Assembly (NCBI RefSeq): GCF_037176765.1
Contig: NC_090022.1
Span: forward strand, 179,234,117-179,298,116
Source: Anolis sagrei
Lineage: Eukaryota; Chordata; Lepidosauria; Squamata; Anolidae
DNA length: 64,000 nucleotides
Reading direction: 5' to 3'
This document shows, piece by piece, positions 9,601 through 19,144 of this stretch. The position numbers and the translations under genes are program-made. Position 1 is the stretch's first letter. Every line of letters starts with the position of its first letter. Under the pieces are notes generated by a model, which saw nothing but the letters and a program-made list of their open reading frames with translations, had not been told where the DNA came from and ran no database searches.

Positions 9601-12175
9601 TCTAAGTTGGCAATAGGAGAATGGTTCAAATGGAGGATCACAACCTTCCTTTGAAAACATCACTCAACCACCCTGTTTGGGGAATTACACAGGCCCTGAT
9701 AGAGTATTTAATAGTTGACGATGTGGGTTTTATAACAAGCTTACCACTGCAGGAGGTGTGGCAGCCATTCGCAGTTTGTCCCTCTCCATTGTCACACCAA
9801 TAGCGGCTGTTTATCTGGAAAATCCCGTAGTCACGACTTCCGTCCCAGTTGGGTGGCCCCACAGCCTTGCTGTCGAATCTGCTCTCATAGTAAGCCAAGC
9901 AGACCCCTGGGTGGTGGTGGTGGTGGGAAACAAAAATGGACAAGTTTAGCAAGAGGTAGGGAAATTATCATCAAAGAACTGCAGTAAGGTGAAAGGTGTT
10001 TTTTTTCTTTTTAGTAAAGAAAAGCTTCTTTTAAAAATTACATGAAAATGGAATATTTTGTGAATGTGAGTGCATTCTTCTTCAAAAGTGCCCCTCCTTC
10101 CCCATTTCAAATTAACCTTAAAACATAAAATTGCAAAGTTAGGACACTAAATAATGATGATGATGGTTTTTATTTGTTACTCACCTCTCCTTACAGCTCA
10201 AAATACATCAACATAAAATATATACAACAAAATACATTTATTTATTTATTTAAAACTTTTATATCCCAATCTTCTCAATCTCCGTAGAGGGACTAAGACC
10301 GGCTTCAAAACGTACTAATATAAAATACACCATAATATAACCATATGTGACCATAATACAGGGTATACAGCAGCAGTAAAGTGCAAATGCAAAATTCATG
10401 GTTCAAAGTTGACTGGGTAGACATGCTGGAAGAGATGGGTCTTCAGTTGTGTTTTAAATTCTGACAGCTCATTTAGCTGTCGAATATATTCCGGCAGGTC
10501 ATTCCACTGTTTGGGTATCAGCAAGCACGTCAACAACTTAAATCTAGAAATAGTTTTCTAAGATCTACAGAGACACTCACTGGAACACCTCAGCAAGCGA
10601 GAGTCCAAAAGTGGCAGGCTCAAACCTAGAACCTCAACCAATGGCTGATACCAAATGAGAGACTCCCCCTGGGCACACAGGGGGACTTGGAAGGCACTGA
10701 ACAGACTGCGCTCTGGCACCACGAGATGCAGAGCCAGCCTCAAGAAATGGGGCCACAAAGTGGAATCCACAACATGCAAGTGTGGAGAGGAGCAAACCAC
10801 TGACCACCTGCTGCAATGCAACCTGATCCCTGCTACATGCACAATGGAGGACTTTCTTGCAGCAACACCAGAAGCACTCCAAGTGGCCAGATACTGGTCA
10901 AAGGACATTTAATCAGCTACCAAGTTTGAAAAATTTGTGGGTTTTTTATCTGTTTGTTTGTTTTGTTCTGTTAGAAATGTAATACAATGTTCTGGTTGCG
11001 GATGACACGATAAATAAATACCTGCTGCAATGCAACCTGAGCCCTGCCACATGCACAATGGAGGCCCTTCTTGCAGCAACACCAGAAGCACTCCAAATGG
11101 CCAGATACTGGTCAAAGGACATTTAATCAACTACCAAACTTGCAAATTTTGTGTTTTGTCTGTTTGTTTTGTTCTGTTAGAAATGTAATACAATTGACTG
11201 GTTGCCCTGACATGACAAATAAACGATAATATAACCATATGCGACCATAATACAGGATATACAGCAGCAGTAGAATGCAAATGCAAAATTCATGGTTCAA
11301 AGTTGACCTGCTGGAAGAGATGGGTCTTCAGTTGTGTTTTAAATTCTGACAGCTCATTTAGCTGTCGAATATATTCCGGCAGGTCATTCCACTGTCTTGG
11401 GGAAGCTGCTGAAAAGGTCCTCTGGATGATGGTTGCAAGTCGGGTTCTGACCAGTTGAGTAGCTGCCTCCCAGAAGACCTCAGGGTCTTAAAGGGCCATG
11501 AATTGTGTGGGAGAAGTAAACAAAAGTAAACAGCCACATTGCCCATCCAGCATACCTCAAGATGCCTTACCACTACCTAACATACCTGAAAAATTATGGA
11601 GAGGAGCTCCAGGGGCGCAAGAGAGCATTGGAGCCACCTGTGATTAACAAGCCCCATATTCCCTGGATTAAGTATAATACATCACTGTTTACAGAGATCT
11701 ACAGTGAAGTGGACATTTCCATCCTTATGTGGTTCTCTTACTCTACCAAGAACAATGAAAGTGAAGTCAGTAGGGTATATCTATAGGGCTGTGGATTGTT
11801 TCTTGATAAGTTTTATTACTTACTGAATTTTATTTATGCTAAATGTTTTAACTGTTTTTATGTTATTGTGGGCATCGAATTGTGCCGTTTTGTAAACCGC
11901 CTTGAGTTGCCCCCAGGCTGAGAATGGCGGTATATAAATATAGTAAATAAATACACCCTACCCCACATTTTGCGTTAGCTGTTAAAAAGTCCAAAACCAT
12001 ATTAAGACAATGTTGGAGAGGAAGCAGGAGAAAACTTACAATTGTCAAGGCTGTAGCCAGATGAGACATCCATCTGCTTTTCTTTCAGGATCCTAGCCAG
12101 TTCACATTTCTCATACACTTTGGCTTCATTGAGAGCAATGAAGAGGCAGAGGAGGATGAAGGCCAACAGTTTCAT
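6011..12175 (-). CDS. LYZ: c-type lysozyme, complete four-exon gene
   Basis: Seen: four exons of 136, 162, 79 and 67 coding bases (12175-12040, 9906-9745, 7896-7818, 6077-6011) join in frame with GT/AG borders. They encode 147 residues: an 18-residue signal peptide (MKLLAFILLCLFIALNEA) and a 129-residue mature enzyme starting KVYEKCELAR. The length and the 162- and 79-base exons match hen lysozyme. Known: the enzyme is secreted and cuts the MurNAc-GlcNAc beta-1,4 bond of peptidoglycan. Catalytic Glu35 (AYYESRF) and Asp53 (SRDYGIFQINS) are present, as are eight cysteines for four disulfides. Odd: the mature protein has 17 Asp/Glu against 14 Lys/Arg, so it is predicted acidic, unlike most antibacterial c-type lysozymes. 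Two of three calcium-site aspartates of pigeon and equine lysozymes are Thr and Asn here, so calcium binding is unlikely. Confidence 0.95.
6343..6772 (-). repeat. Sauria-type SINE split by an L2 tail
   Basis: Minus-strand SINE with GGAGATGAGCACC and a CTTAATGTTAAGGAGAAACC-like 3' end, and a tRNA-like part near 6770. It is interrupted at about 6536-6682 by a plus-strand L2/CR1-like 3' tail ending in (ATT)n. Confidence 0.8.
6536..6682 (+). repeat. L2-type LINE 3' tail with (ATT)n
   Basis: Contains CATGTAAGCCGTACCAAGTC, GGGGAGATGGTAGCGGGGTA and then AAATAAATTATT repeats, the usual L2-like 3' end in this window. It was inserted into a SINE. Confidence 0.7.
7097..7362 (+). repeat. Unclassified repeat (ACTAGCTGTCCC family), short copy
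   Basis: Starts ACTAGCTGTCCCTTGCCACG and ends GAACATTACATTTTTGTTTA-like, the same ends as the roughly 940-bp copy at 15911. The interior is mostly deleted and replaced by a TG/TATATG-rich stretch. Confidence 0.7.
7455..7685 (+). repeat. Sauria-type SINE, 5' truncated
   Basis: Contains GTAGATCAATAGGTACCGCT, GGAGATGAGCACC, GAGTTGGACATGACTAGACT and GGGAAACCTTTA, the body and Bov-B-like tail of Sauria SINEs. It lies in the last intron of the lysozyme gene. Confidence 0.85.
7818..7896 (-). CDS. LYZ: Lysozyme exon 3
   Basis: This 79-base exon lies between acceptor CAG|CTTTC and donor CCTG|GTAAGT. It codes for AFTTDDITNDITCAKRIVK and DPNGISAW, with the split codons at both ends in phase with exons 2 and 4. 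It holds the helix that carries the calcium loop in calcium-binding lysozymes. Here the loop aspartates are only partly kept. Confidence 0.93.
8373..8990 (-). mobile_element. CR1 LINE, 3' end
   Basis: The minus-strand frame (177 residues, no stop) ends RLDGHLSGVI and contains [15 protein letters not shown] and FHLNMRKNFL, the CR1 ORF2 C-terminus. The 3' end carries the CR1 TGATTCTATGA-type motif and no poly(A). The open frame suggests a fairly young copy. It lies in lysozyme intron 2. Confidence 0.92.
9195..9412 (+). mobile_element. LINE fragment, unplaced family X, 3' end
   Basis: Similar to the end of the longer copy at 13440-14565: AACCCTTATTGGGACCACCT, then CTACGAGGGATCGCCTAAAT. Lies in lysozyme intron 1. 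Only the 3' end remains. Confidence 0.65.
9745..9906 (-). CDS. LYZ: Lysozyme exon 2 (catalytic exon)
   Basis: A pyrimidine-rich tract and CCCAG acceptor precede 9906, and donor G|GTAAGC follows 9745. The 162 bases complete the split Trp codon and code for VCLAYYESRF through CHTSCS, carrying catalytic Glu35 and Asp53, the FQINSRYWC substrate-cleft block and four cysteines. The exon is the same length as in hen lysozyme. Confidence 0.95.
10212..10559 (-). mobile_element. L2-type LINE, 3' end (minus)
   Basis: Plus strand shows TTTATTTATTTATTTAAAAC and GTAGAGGGACTAAGACC, the reverse of an L2 tail. Further in, the minus strand codes for WNDLPEYIRQLNELSEFKTQ, an L2 ORF2 C-terminus. Part of it (10331-10515) is repeated at 11226-11396. 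Confidence 0.75.
10560..11012 (+). mobile_element. LINE fragment, unplaced family Y, C-terminus and 3' tail
   Basis: The frame codes for LNRLRSGTTRCRASLKKWGH, CKCGEEQTTDHLLQCNL and EALQVARYWSKDI, a LINE ORF2 C-terminus with a Cys/His cluster. The tail reads GATGACACGATAAATAAATA. I could not place the clade. Confidence 0.7.
11021..11225 (+). repeat. Second, tandem copy of the family Y LINE 3' end
   Basis: Repeats the last 205 bp of the preceding copy from CCTGCTGCAATGCAACCTGA to CCTGACATGACAAATAAACG. The two differ at several sites, so the duplication is not very recent. Confidence 0.75.
11226..11396 (-). repeat. Direct duplicate of 10331-10515 (L2 fragment)
   Basis: Carries the same order of motifs: ATATAACCATATG, TACAGCAGCAGTA, CATGGTTCAAAGTTGAC, GGTCTTCAGTTGTGTTTTAA and ATATTCCGGCAGGTCATTCC. 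It lies in the same orientation on the other side of the family Y LINE. The L2 sequence continues to about 11510. Confidence 0.8.
11770..11957 (+). repeat. L2/CR1-type LINE 3' tail
   Basis: Contains TTTGTAAACCGCCTTGAGTT, GGCTGAGAATGGCGGTATAT and AAATAGTAAATAAATA, the standard 3' end of this group. Confidence 0.75.
12040..12175 (-). CDS. LYZ: Lysozyme exon 1 (signal peptide, residues 1-45)
   Basis: The ATG lies at 12175-12173. The exon codes for the signal peptide and mature residues 1-27 (ending GYSLDN), and stops one base into a Trp codon. The donor reads ACAATT|GTAAG at 12040/12039. The start is chosen because it gives an 18-residue signal peptide directly before the conserved KV-x-x-x-C-E-L mature N-terminus. 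Confidence 0.94.
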
Positions 12176-12226
12176 CTCTGCAGTTCCCTCGTGGATGAGG
12201 CATGGATCCTCGGAGAACCTTGGTGG

Positions 12227-12234
12227 CTTTTATA
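12227..12234 (-). promoter_or_regulatory. LYZ: TATA box of the lysozyme gene
   Basis: On the - strand the sequence is TATAAAAG, about 52-59 bases before the ATG. With initiation 25-30 bases downstream, the 5' UTR would be about 25-30 bases, close to that of hen lysozyme. No other promoter element was assigned. Confidence 0.75.
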
Positions 12235-12445
12235 GCCAAGCCTTCTGACAATTCCTTTGGGTCTAAACGGGAAGAAGAAGATTAATTGTGCAATAAAATA
12301 GACAGTAATGAATCTAAAATGGGGAAATGGTGTAATCTGAAATTGTCTCCTCATCTGACAACAGCATGTGCTAAAAGTTAAAGCAGAAGTCAACAAGAGA
12401 TATATTATACAATGAAGGAACCCCCCCCCCCTTGCTTAATTTATA

Positions 12446-13000
12446 CAGTGGAACCTCTACTTAAGAGCACCCCAAGATAAATGTGTTTTGAGTTAAGAGC
12501 TATCACTCAGCAACGGTTTTGCTTTGACATAAGAGCAGCATTTTGAGTTAAGAGCTAGCATCCAAGTGAGTATTAGCGTGAGAGTACAGGGCTTTAGGCC
12601 TCTTGACTGCTTTGGGAGATTGCTGTCTACTTTGTTCTTGTTTGCTTTGAGGAACTTTGAGTTAGTTGATGTTGTGTGTTTTTTATTCCTGATATGTTTG
12701 GCTTCATGAAGAGTGAGAGAGAGAGCAAGAGATGGAGGGAGGCTGGCATGAGTACAGTATGAAGAAAATGATGTTTCTGTCTCCTCACTTTGTGTTTCCT
12801 TGACACAACTTTGTGCTTCAACCATTTGAAAGCTGATCTTTATTTTTTTATGTTCTATGTGAATGTGCACTTATACATTATTTATAATGTACATTTTCTT
12901 ATTTAAAAACACTTAACAAAAATGTTTTTTTCCAGGTGGTCCAAGCTACATTTTAAATGTCTAGTAAACATTCTTCAAAGATTGCTGTGCATGTGACATA
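12446..13000. mobile_element. pogo/Tigger-like MITE (tentative)
   Basis: Starts CAGTGGAACCTCTACTTAAG after TA, with repeated TTTTGAGTTAAGAGCTA just inside. This fits Tigger-like ends. A clear right end was not found, so the right border is approximate. It lies just upstream of the lysozyme promoter. Confidence 0.45.
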
Positions 13001-13439
13001 TGGTTGGATGGTACCTAAGTGATGGTGTGTGTATACGTACACCCTGCTGTCAATTGAAGAGGACCTTCATGCATTTGTGGAAGTGAACTCTAAATTCACA
13101 CAAAAATTGTAACAAAAGGATACATATCCTCTAAGATTTTACAGATGAAAACTTTGACACATCTGGCTGAGTAATATCGCAGGGAGGCTGTAGCAGTTAG
13201 CTTCCCCTCTGGACTTCTCTCCACTTCTGAATGAGTGAAAACCACGTTTGTGTTTTGCAGGAATTGAGGTAAGCTGGGCCCTTTTCTTAGTCCAAGAGAA
13301 AAAGTGTGTATGTGAGTTTTTGCTTATTTCTTCTAGGGCTGATATACCATTCCACGTTTCCTCAGGTTTCAGATCAAGTTACGAATCCACCAGCCCTATC
13401 AGTTTGCCCTCTTTGAAATGCACTTTCCGAGACTTCTCA
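13001..13439. other. No recognisable gene or repeat
   Basis: Short frames only, and no known element recognised. Confidence 0.4.
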
Positions 13440-14565
13440 TGCCCACCTGATTATCATAAGATCTGAAACAACATCTGTTATAGAACTCCAGTATGCTGAT
13501 GACAATGTTGTCTGTGCGCATTCAGAAGAAGAGCTACAAGCCACTCTAAGCACCTTCGCAGAAGCATAGAAGGAGCTCAGCCTGTCATTGGACATTGAGA
13601 AAACCAAAGTGCTCTTCCAGCAGTCACCAGCCAACCCCTCTCGAATGCCAGAGATACAGCTTAATGGTGTAACATTAGAAAATGTTGACCATTTCCGCTA
13701 CCTTGGCAGCCACCTCTCCACCAAAGTCAACATCGACACTAAAATACAACACTGCCTGAACTGTGCGAGTGCAGCATTTTCCCAAATGAAACAGAGAGTG
13801 TTTGAGGACCGGGACATCCGTAGGGATACCAAGGTGCTCGTTTATAAAGCTATTGTCCTCTCAACCCTGCTATATGCCTGCGAAACGTGAACTGTCTACA
13901 GACGTCACATGCAACTCCTGGAACGATTTCATCAGCGCTGCCTCTGGAAAATCCTGCAAATCTCTTGGGAAGACAGGTGGACAAATGTTAGCATGCTGGA
14001 AGAAGCAAAGACCACCAGCATTGAAGTGATGTACCTCCACCATCAACTCCACTGGACTGGCCACGTTGTCTGGATGCCCGACCACGATCTCCCAAAGCAG
14101 TTGCTCTACTCCGAACTCAAGAATGGAAAAAGGAATGTTGGTGGACAGGAAAAGAGATTTAAAGATGGGTTCAAAGCCAACCTTAAAAACTTTGGCATAG
14201 ACACTGAGAACTGGGAAGTCCTGGCCCTTGAGCACTCCAGCTGGAAGTAAGCTGTGACCAGCAGTGCTGCAGAATTTGAAAAGGCGTGAATAGAAGGTGA
14301 AAGAGAGAAACGTGCCATGAGGAAGGCATGTCAAGCCAACCCTGACTGAGACTGCCTTCCACCTGGAAACCAATGCCTTCACTGTGGGAGAAGATGCAGA
14401 TCAAGAATAGGGCTCCACAGTCACCTACGAACCCACCAGAATACTGATCCTGGAAGACTATCCTACTTGGTCAACGAGGGATCGCTTAAGCTGAAGATCT
14501 GAAAACTTCTCAGTGGCTGACCTGCAGCTTAGAGCTGGATTTACCTTGTTTCAGGGAGAGAGGGT
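13440..14565 (+). mobile_element. LINE, unplaced family X, RT C-terminal part and 3' end
   Basis: Codes for the RT YADD block (QYADDNVVCAHSEEEL), then LEKTK-like, FRYLGSHLSTK, YRRHMQLLERFHQRCLW, LHHQLHWTGHVVWMPD and a final Cys/His cluster (CLHCGRRC...GLHSH). The frame is broken by several stops and shifts, so it is dead. The order (RT, thumb, Cys/His end) is that of an APE-type LINE; the clade is uncertain. Confidence 0.8.
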
Positions 14566-14576
14566 GGAATATAAAT

Positions 14577-14578
14577 AA

Positions 14579-14616
<38 letters not shown>

Positions 14617-14820
14617 ACTTTATTTATAGTCTGCTTTATCTCCCTGGAGGGACTCAGAGCGGATTACAGTTTTACATATATAAGGCAAACATGCAATACC
14701 TTTTTACACAGTAAACAACGACATACAATACACAAACAGAGGAAAAAAACTTCCCCTTCCATTTCCGGCATCTGGAGGCAATACTCAGTTCCAGCCACAG
14801 GGAGGTGGTTTTGTTCCATT

Positions 14821-14858
<38 letters not shown>

Positions 14859-15260
14859 TTTATTTTTATACCCCTCCTCCATCTCCCCAAAGGGACTCGG
14901 GGGGGGGGGGGGCTTACATGGGGCCAAGCCCAGTCAACAAATTTAAAACATATGTTTTAAAATACACATGTTATGTATTTTAAAATACAAAACGTTAGTA
15001 TAAAACAACATAAAAACAACATCATAACAATATATAGATCAAGCATCAGAATCAACAACCAATGGTATAATTCAAGTCTCGTTGTCAGCTGATTTCTTGC
15101 AGCTAGCAGTTTAACCCTAGCATTTTTATTTATTATTATTAAAAAGCTTCCAGGTACTTTAGCTTTAAGTCTTGTGCACATGCTATTGATTTGCAGCCAA
15201 AGAGTCTGTTGTCCATAGACTTCTCTAATCGTGTTGCCAACATGTCTGTACGGGGCACCC
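14577..15260 (-). repeat. Two stacked L2-type LINE 3' tails with (AAT)n
   Basis: (AAT)n runs at 14580-14615 and 14823-14858 each lead into L2-like reversed tails: CTCCCTGGAGGGACTCAGAG and CATCTCCCCAAAGGGACTCG. The second has an 14-base G run. Both are minus-strand and 5' truncated. Confidence 0.7.
15085..15192. repeat. 108-bp direct repeat, copy 1
   Basis: Runs from TCAGCTGATTTCTTGCAGC to CACATGCTATTGATTT and is repeated at 15377-15484 with few differences. The copies flank a Sauria SINE fragment. Confidence 0.85.
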
Positions 15261-15261
15261 T

Positions 15262-15412
15262 TTTGCCTTCCCACCGAGGCAGTACCTATTGATCTACTTG
15301 TATTACATGTTTTCAAGCTAGGGCTGACAGCTGGGAGCTCACCCCGACTCGCATCTTTGAACTGCTAACCCTCCAGTCAGCGGATTTCTTGCAGCTAGCA
15401 GTTTAACCCTAG
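15262..15412 (-). repeat. Sauria-type SINE fragment
   Basis: Minus-strand CAGTACCTATTGATCTACTT, TTTCAAGCTAGGGCTGACAG and GGGAGCTCACCCCGACTCGC, then a tRNA-like end merging into the second 108-bp repeat. Confidence 0.75.
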
Positions 15413-15484
15413 CATTTTTATTTATTATTATAAAAAAGCTTCCAGGTACTTTAGCTTTAAGTCTTGTGCACATGCTATTGATTT
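15377..15484. repeat. 108-bp direct repeat, copy 2
   Basis: Near-identical to 15085-15192. The start (CAGCGGATTTCTTGCAGC) overlaps the SINE end, suggesting the duplication happened at or after SINE insertion. Confidence 0.85.
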
Positions 15485-15910
15485 ACTATATGCTTCTTTA
15501 TTTGTGAAGCCTAGCAACCAAGAGCAATCACACAGAGAACAATGAAGGGCTTGCATATTCTTGAGATCCAAAGTGCTGATGGGTGAATGAAATTAGGTTG
15601 AGAACAACATCTACACCATCTATGCATTCCCTCCTGGAACTGATTCATATGAAACCAGGAGTGGAAAACCTCAAGCCCAGGGAGTGAATCTAGCTTTAAT
15701 GGGGGACCTATTTGGACATCTGGGATTTTCCAGAATGTCATGTGCTATTCCCCATGATTATCATCATCCAACGTCTTCTTTCACTATAACATTGCATGTT
15801 TGTTTATTTTATTTGGGATTTCCCAGCATGTCATGTGCTATACCCCATGATACCATCATCCAATGTCTTCTTTCATTGTAAGATTGTATGTTTATTTATT
15901 TCATATAAGA

Positions 15911-16850
15911 CTAGCCATCCCCTGCCACGCGTTGCTGTGGCCCAGTTTGGTGATCTGGAAAATAATGTGAAGGTGTTGGATTCTAATATATGTAATGTCT
16001 TTATGCTTGTAGGTAAACAGTATTTCTTGCTGTTTCTTTGTTAGTGTTGATGTGGAGATTGTCTGGTTTGCCTACTCTGAAACAGGCAACTTATAATTGT
16101 CCTACTTTAGGGGTCCCTTTCAAATCTAGGATACTATATCTGTGTTTGTGTGAATCATATCTATCTATATCTATGGCTGGATGGTTCTTTGTCAGGAGGG
16201 CTTTGGTTATGTTTTCTTGCCCTGGTGAAGGGAGTTGGTCATGGGGGAAGTTTTCTGTTGGTCATGGGGGAAGTTTGCCCCAATTCTGTCGTTGGTGGGG
16301 TTCAGAATGCTCTTTGATTGTAGGGGAACTATAAATCCCAGCAACTACAACCCCCAAATGTCAAGGTCTATTCCCCCCAAACTCCATCTGTGTTCATATT
16401 TGGGCATATGGAATATTCGTGCCAAGTTTGGTCCAGATCCATCATTGTTTGAGTCCACAGTGCTCTCTGGATGTAGGTGAACTACAACTCAAGGTCAATG
16501 CCCACCAAACCCTTCTAGCGTTTTCTGTTGGTCATGGGAGTCCTGTGTACCACATTTGGTTCAATTCCATCACTGGTGGAGTTCAGAATGCTCTTTGATT
16601 GTAGGTCAACTATAAATCCCAGCAACTACAACTCCCAAATGACAAAATCAATTTTTTGAGTGATGGTCGCTCCTTGGGTTAGTAGGTGTCTTGTGGCCAC
16701 ATTTGGCAGCAATTCGTCCAGCGGTTTTTGAGTTATGTTAATCCCACAAATGAACATTACATTTTGAGTTATGTTAATCCCACAAACGAACATTACATTT
16801 TGAGTTATGTTAATCCCACTAACGAACATTACATTTTTATTTATATAGAT
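15911..16850 (+). repeat. Unclassified repeat (ACTAGC...TATATAGAT), long copy
   Basis: About 940 bp from ACTAGCCATCCCCTGCCACG to TTTTATTTATATAGAT. Internal modules recur: GTTGGTCATGGG, GGAGTTCAGAATGCTCTTTG, and CTATAAATCCCAGCAACTAC. It has no coding capacity. I could not assign it to Helitron, RTE-SINE or another class. Other copies: 7097, 22524, 41150 and, reversed, 38015 and 51960. Confidence 0.75.
16727..16834 (+). repeat. Tandem repeat, 36 bp x 3
   Basis: Three head-to-tail units of TTTGAGTTATGTTAATCCCA plus 16 bases, at 16727, 16763 and 16799. They expand the 3' end of the surrounding repeat; the copy at 22524 has one unit. Confidence 0.9.
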
Positions 16851-17255
16851 TAAAATGCTTATCCTCATGCTTTGATCCTCATAGTGTGATGGTGTATGAC
16901 AACAGAGAGGCTTTCTAAAATGGCTAAAGACAGTTCATATAAATGTTGGAAATGCAAGGAACATGATGAGGCATTTTCCCCTATGTGATGGTCTTGTAAA
17001 AAGGCCCAGAAATACTGGACTTCAATATATACAATATAAGAAATTGTTAAGGTTAAAATCATGATGAAACCACAGTTTTACTAGTAGGGAATTCTGAACA
17101 AGCATGGAAACATGCATGGAAACTAGCATGGAAACATGGAGAACTAATACATGATTACTGCACCAAGAATCATCTATGCCCAGAAATGGAAACAATCAGC
17201 TACCCCAAAAGAAGAAGAATGACTGGTGAAGACGTATGAATTAGAAGAGATAGAC

Positions 17256-17390
17256 CAGTGGTTCTCAACCTGTGGGTCCCCAAGTGTTTTGGCCTACAAC
17301 TCCCAGAAATCCCAGCTAGTTTACCAGCTGTTAGGATTTCTGGGAGTTGAAGGCCAAAACATCTGGGGATCCACAGGTTGAGAACCACTG
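17256..17390. mobile_element. hAT MITE (CAGTGGTTCTCAACC ends)
   Basis: 135-bp palindrome, exact 8-bp target duplication AGATAGAC at 17248-17255 and 17391-17398. Same family as 2117 and 61335. Confidence 0.92.
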
Positions 17391-17589
17391 AGATAGACAA
17401 ACTGATGATGTTGATCAAGTAGAAATCCCTGACTAATTTTAAGAAAGATTGGGACTTGATTATCATTTTCCTACAGCAAAGATAAGGACAAATGTCTACT
17501 ATTGGTTTTTTGATTTAGAAGAGTGTTATTAAAAGTGGAAGAGTAGGTATATAGGTGACATTTTAAGGGAACAGAAAATAAGAAGTAAA

Positions 17590-17850
17590 AACAGGCGACG
17601 AGTATGAGGCTTGTAGACTAGTTCTTGTATGTTTAGTATGTGTTTAATAGTGTGGTTTTATGTAGGCCGGGATGATTGTTTTAGATATAGTTCTGTTAGT
17701 TGTTGTAATCTAGTTTTATATATCAAGATTTCTTTTGTTTAGATGTTTTTGTAACAAATGTTGTGGGTAATTTTCCAACCGCTTTGAGTCCCCCCAGGGG
17801 TGAGAAAGGTGGTATATAAATATTGTAAACAAACAAACAAATAAATAATT
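17590..17850 (+). repeat. L2-type LINE 3' tail
   Basis: Ends CCGCTTTGAGTCCCCCCAGG, GGTGAGAAAGGTGGTATATA and AAACAAACAAATAAATAA. Confidence 0.7.
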
Positions 17851-17884
17851 GTCACTAGAGAGGTTAATCTACATCAAAACCTTT

Positions 17885-18150
17885 TCTGTGTTGTCATGGC
17901 CAGAATCACTGGGTTGCTGTGAGTTTTCCTGGCTATATGGCCATGTTCCAGAAGCATTCTCTCCTGATGTTTTTCCCACATCTATGGTAGGCATCCTCAG
18001 AAGTTGTGAGGTTTGTTGGAAATTAGTCAAGTGGGGTTTATATATCCGTGGAATGTCCAGGGTGTCCAGGGTCCAACAGACCCCTAAACATCTATGCATG
18101 CCTGCCGTAGATGTGGGGAAAACGTCAGGAGAGAATGCTTACAGAACATT
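17885..18150. mobile_element. Penelope-like element, terminal fragments in inverted order
   Basis: The left part shows GGCTATATGGCCATGTTCCA and GCATCCTCAGAAG; the right part carries the inverse (GCATGCCTGCCGTAGATG and AACGTCAGGAGAGAATGCTT). This is the recurrent PLE terminal segment of this window, old and worn here. Confidence 0.7.
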
Positions 18151-18420
18151 TTATTTATTTATTTATTTATTTATGGCATTTCTATCCCGTTCCTTCTCAA
18201 CGCCCGAATGGGGGACTCAGGATGGTTTACATTTGGCAGCAATTTGATGCCACTACATAACATAGCAGTATAATAACAATTAAAACAATAAGTAAAACAG
18301 TAAAAACAGTATTAATACCCGTAACATCATTCCAGTCAATTCCATATCCAATTCTATGTCCAAAGTGCTATCTATGTCTGTTATCCAAAAGCCTGGTCCC
18401 AGAACCACGACTTCAATTTC
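18150..18420 (-). repeat. L2-type LINE 3' tail (minus)
   Basis: TTTATTTATTTATTTATGGC then GAATGGGGGACTCAGGATGG, the reverse of an L2 tail. Confidence 0.65.
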
Positions 18421-18445
18421 TTCCTAAAGCACCAAATCCAAGAAC

Positions 18446-18660
18446 TATGGGAGATTATCACACTACACTGTGAAAGAGTTGCTATCTCACTTTAAATGCT
18501 GTGGCGGAGTTCTGGGGTTTGTTGTTAAAGGAGGGGCCTTTAATAGTCTCAGCCATAGAGCTCCTGGACCTCATTCAACTACAAACCCAAGAATTCTACA
18601 GGAGATAACCATAGGATTAAAAATGGAAAAGCAACTCTTTCACAGCATAGTGTGAATATC
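18446..18660. mobile_element. Palindromic MITE (CACACTAC-GCTGTGAAAGAG ends)
   Basis: Inverted arms: CACACTACACTGTGAAAGAG at the left and CTCTTTCACAGCATAGTGTG at the right. Inside, TCTGGGGTTTGTTGTTAAAG mirrors TCAACTACAAACCCAAGAAT. No clear target duplication. Confidence 0.7.
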
Positions 18661-19144
18661 TCTGATTAAGAAAATCTTGGAAATTTGGGTATATCACTCT
18701 CAAAAGACTTTAAGATGGTTTGATATTTTTTATACCACTTGTTACTTGTAACAGGTGAAGCTAGAATATTTCAATTGTTTTATTACTTTAAGAGTTTTGG
18801 GCTAGATAACAATGACAAAAATCCTCTAAGTCACTGTGAATTCTGTTTGTGATGACACATCTTTTTTTTCATTCTTAGAGCTAATTAAAGTACCATCCAG
18901 TTTGCAATAGGTTTTTCCCTCATTTTACTTCTCTTTTCGGGGAAGAGTGTATAGTTTAGGTATGTTTTTGTTTCTCAGAATAACAAAGAATTGCTTAGGA
19001 AAGTTTATTTTTACTGACACGAAGGAACTGTTACTGAAAACTGGACCCCAGATTATTTAATACATGAATGATGACACATGGCTCCATTGAGACATATAGC
19101 AAGCCCACATTTGCCCTTGTCTTGTAACATTCCTTCATGAAATT

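Noticed and set aside
13870-14382. 170-codon minus-strand frame
   Set aside because: Shadow of the family X LINE, which codes on the plus strand here with clear RT blocks.
17849-18247. 132-codon plus-strand frame
   Set aside because: Translation of Penelope-like terminal sequence and an L2 tail; similar peptides recur at each PLE copy.
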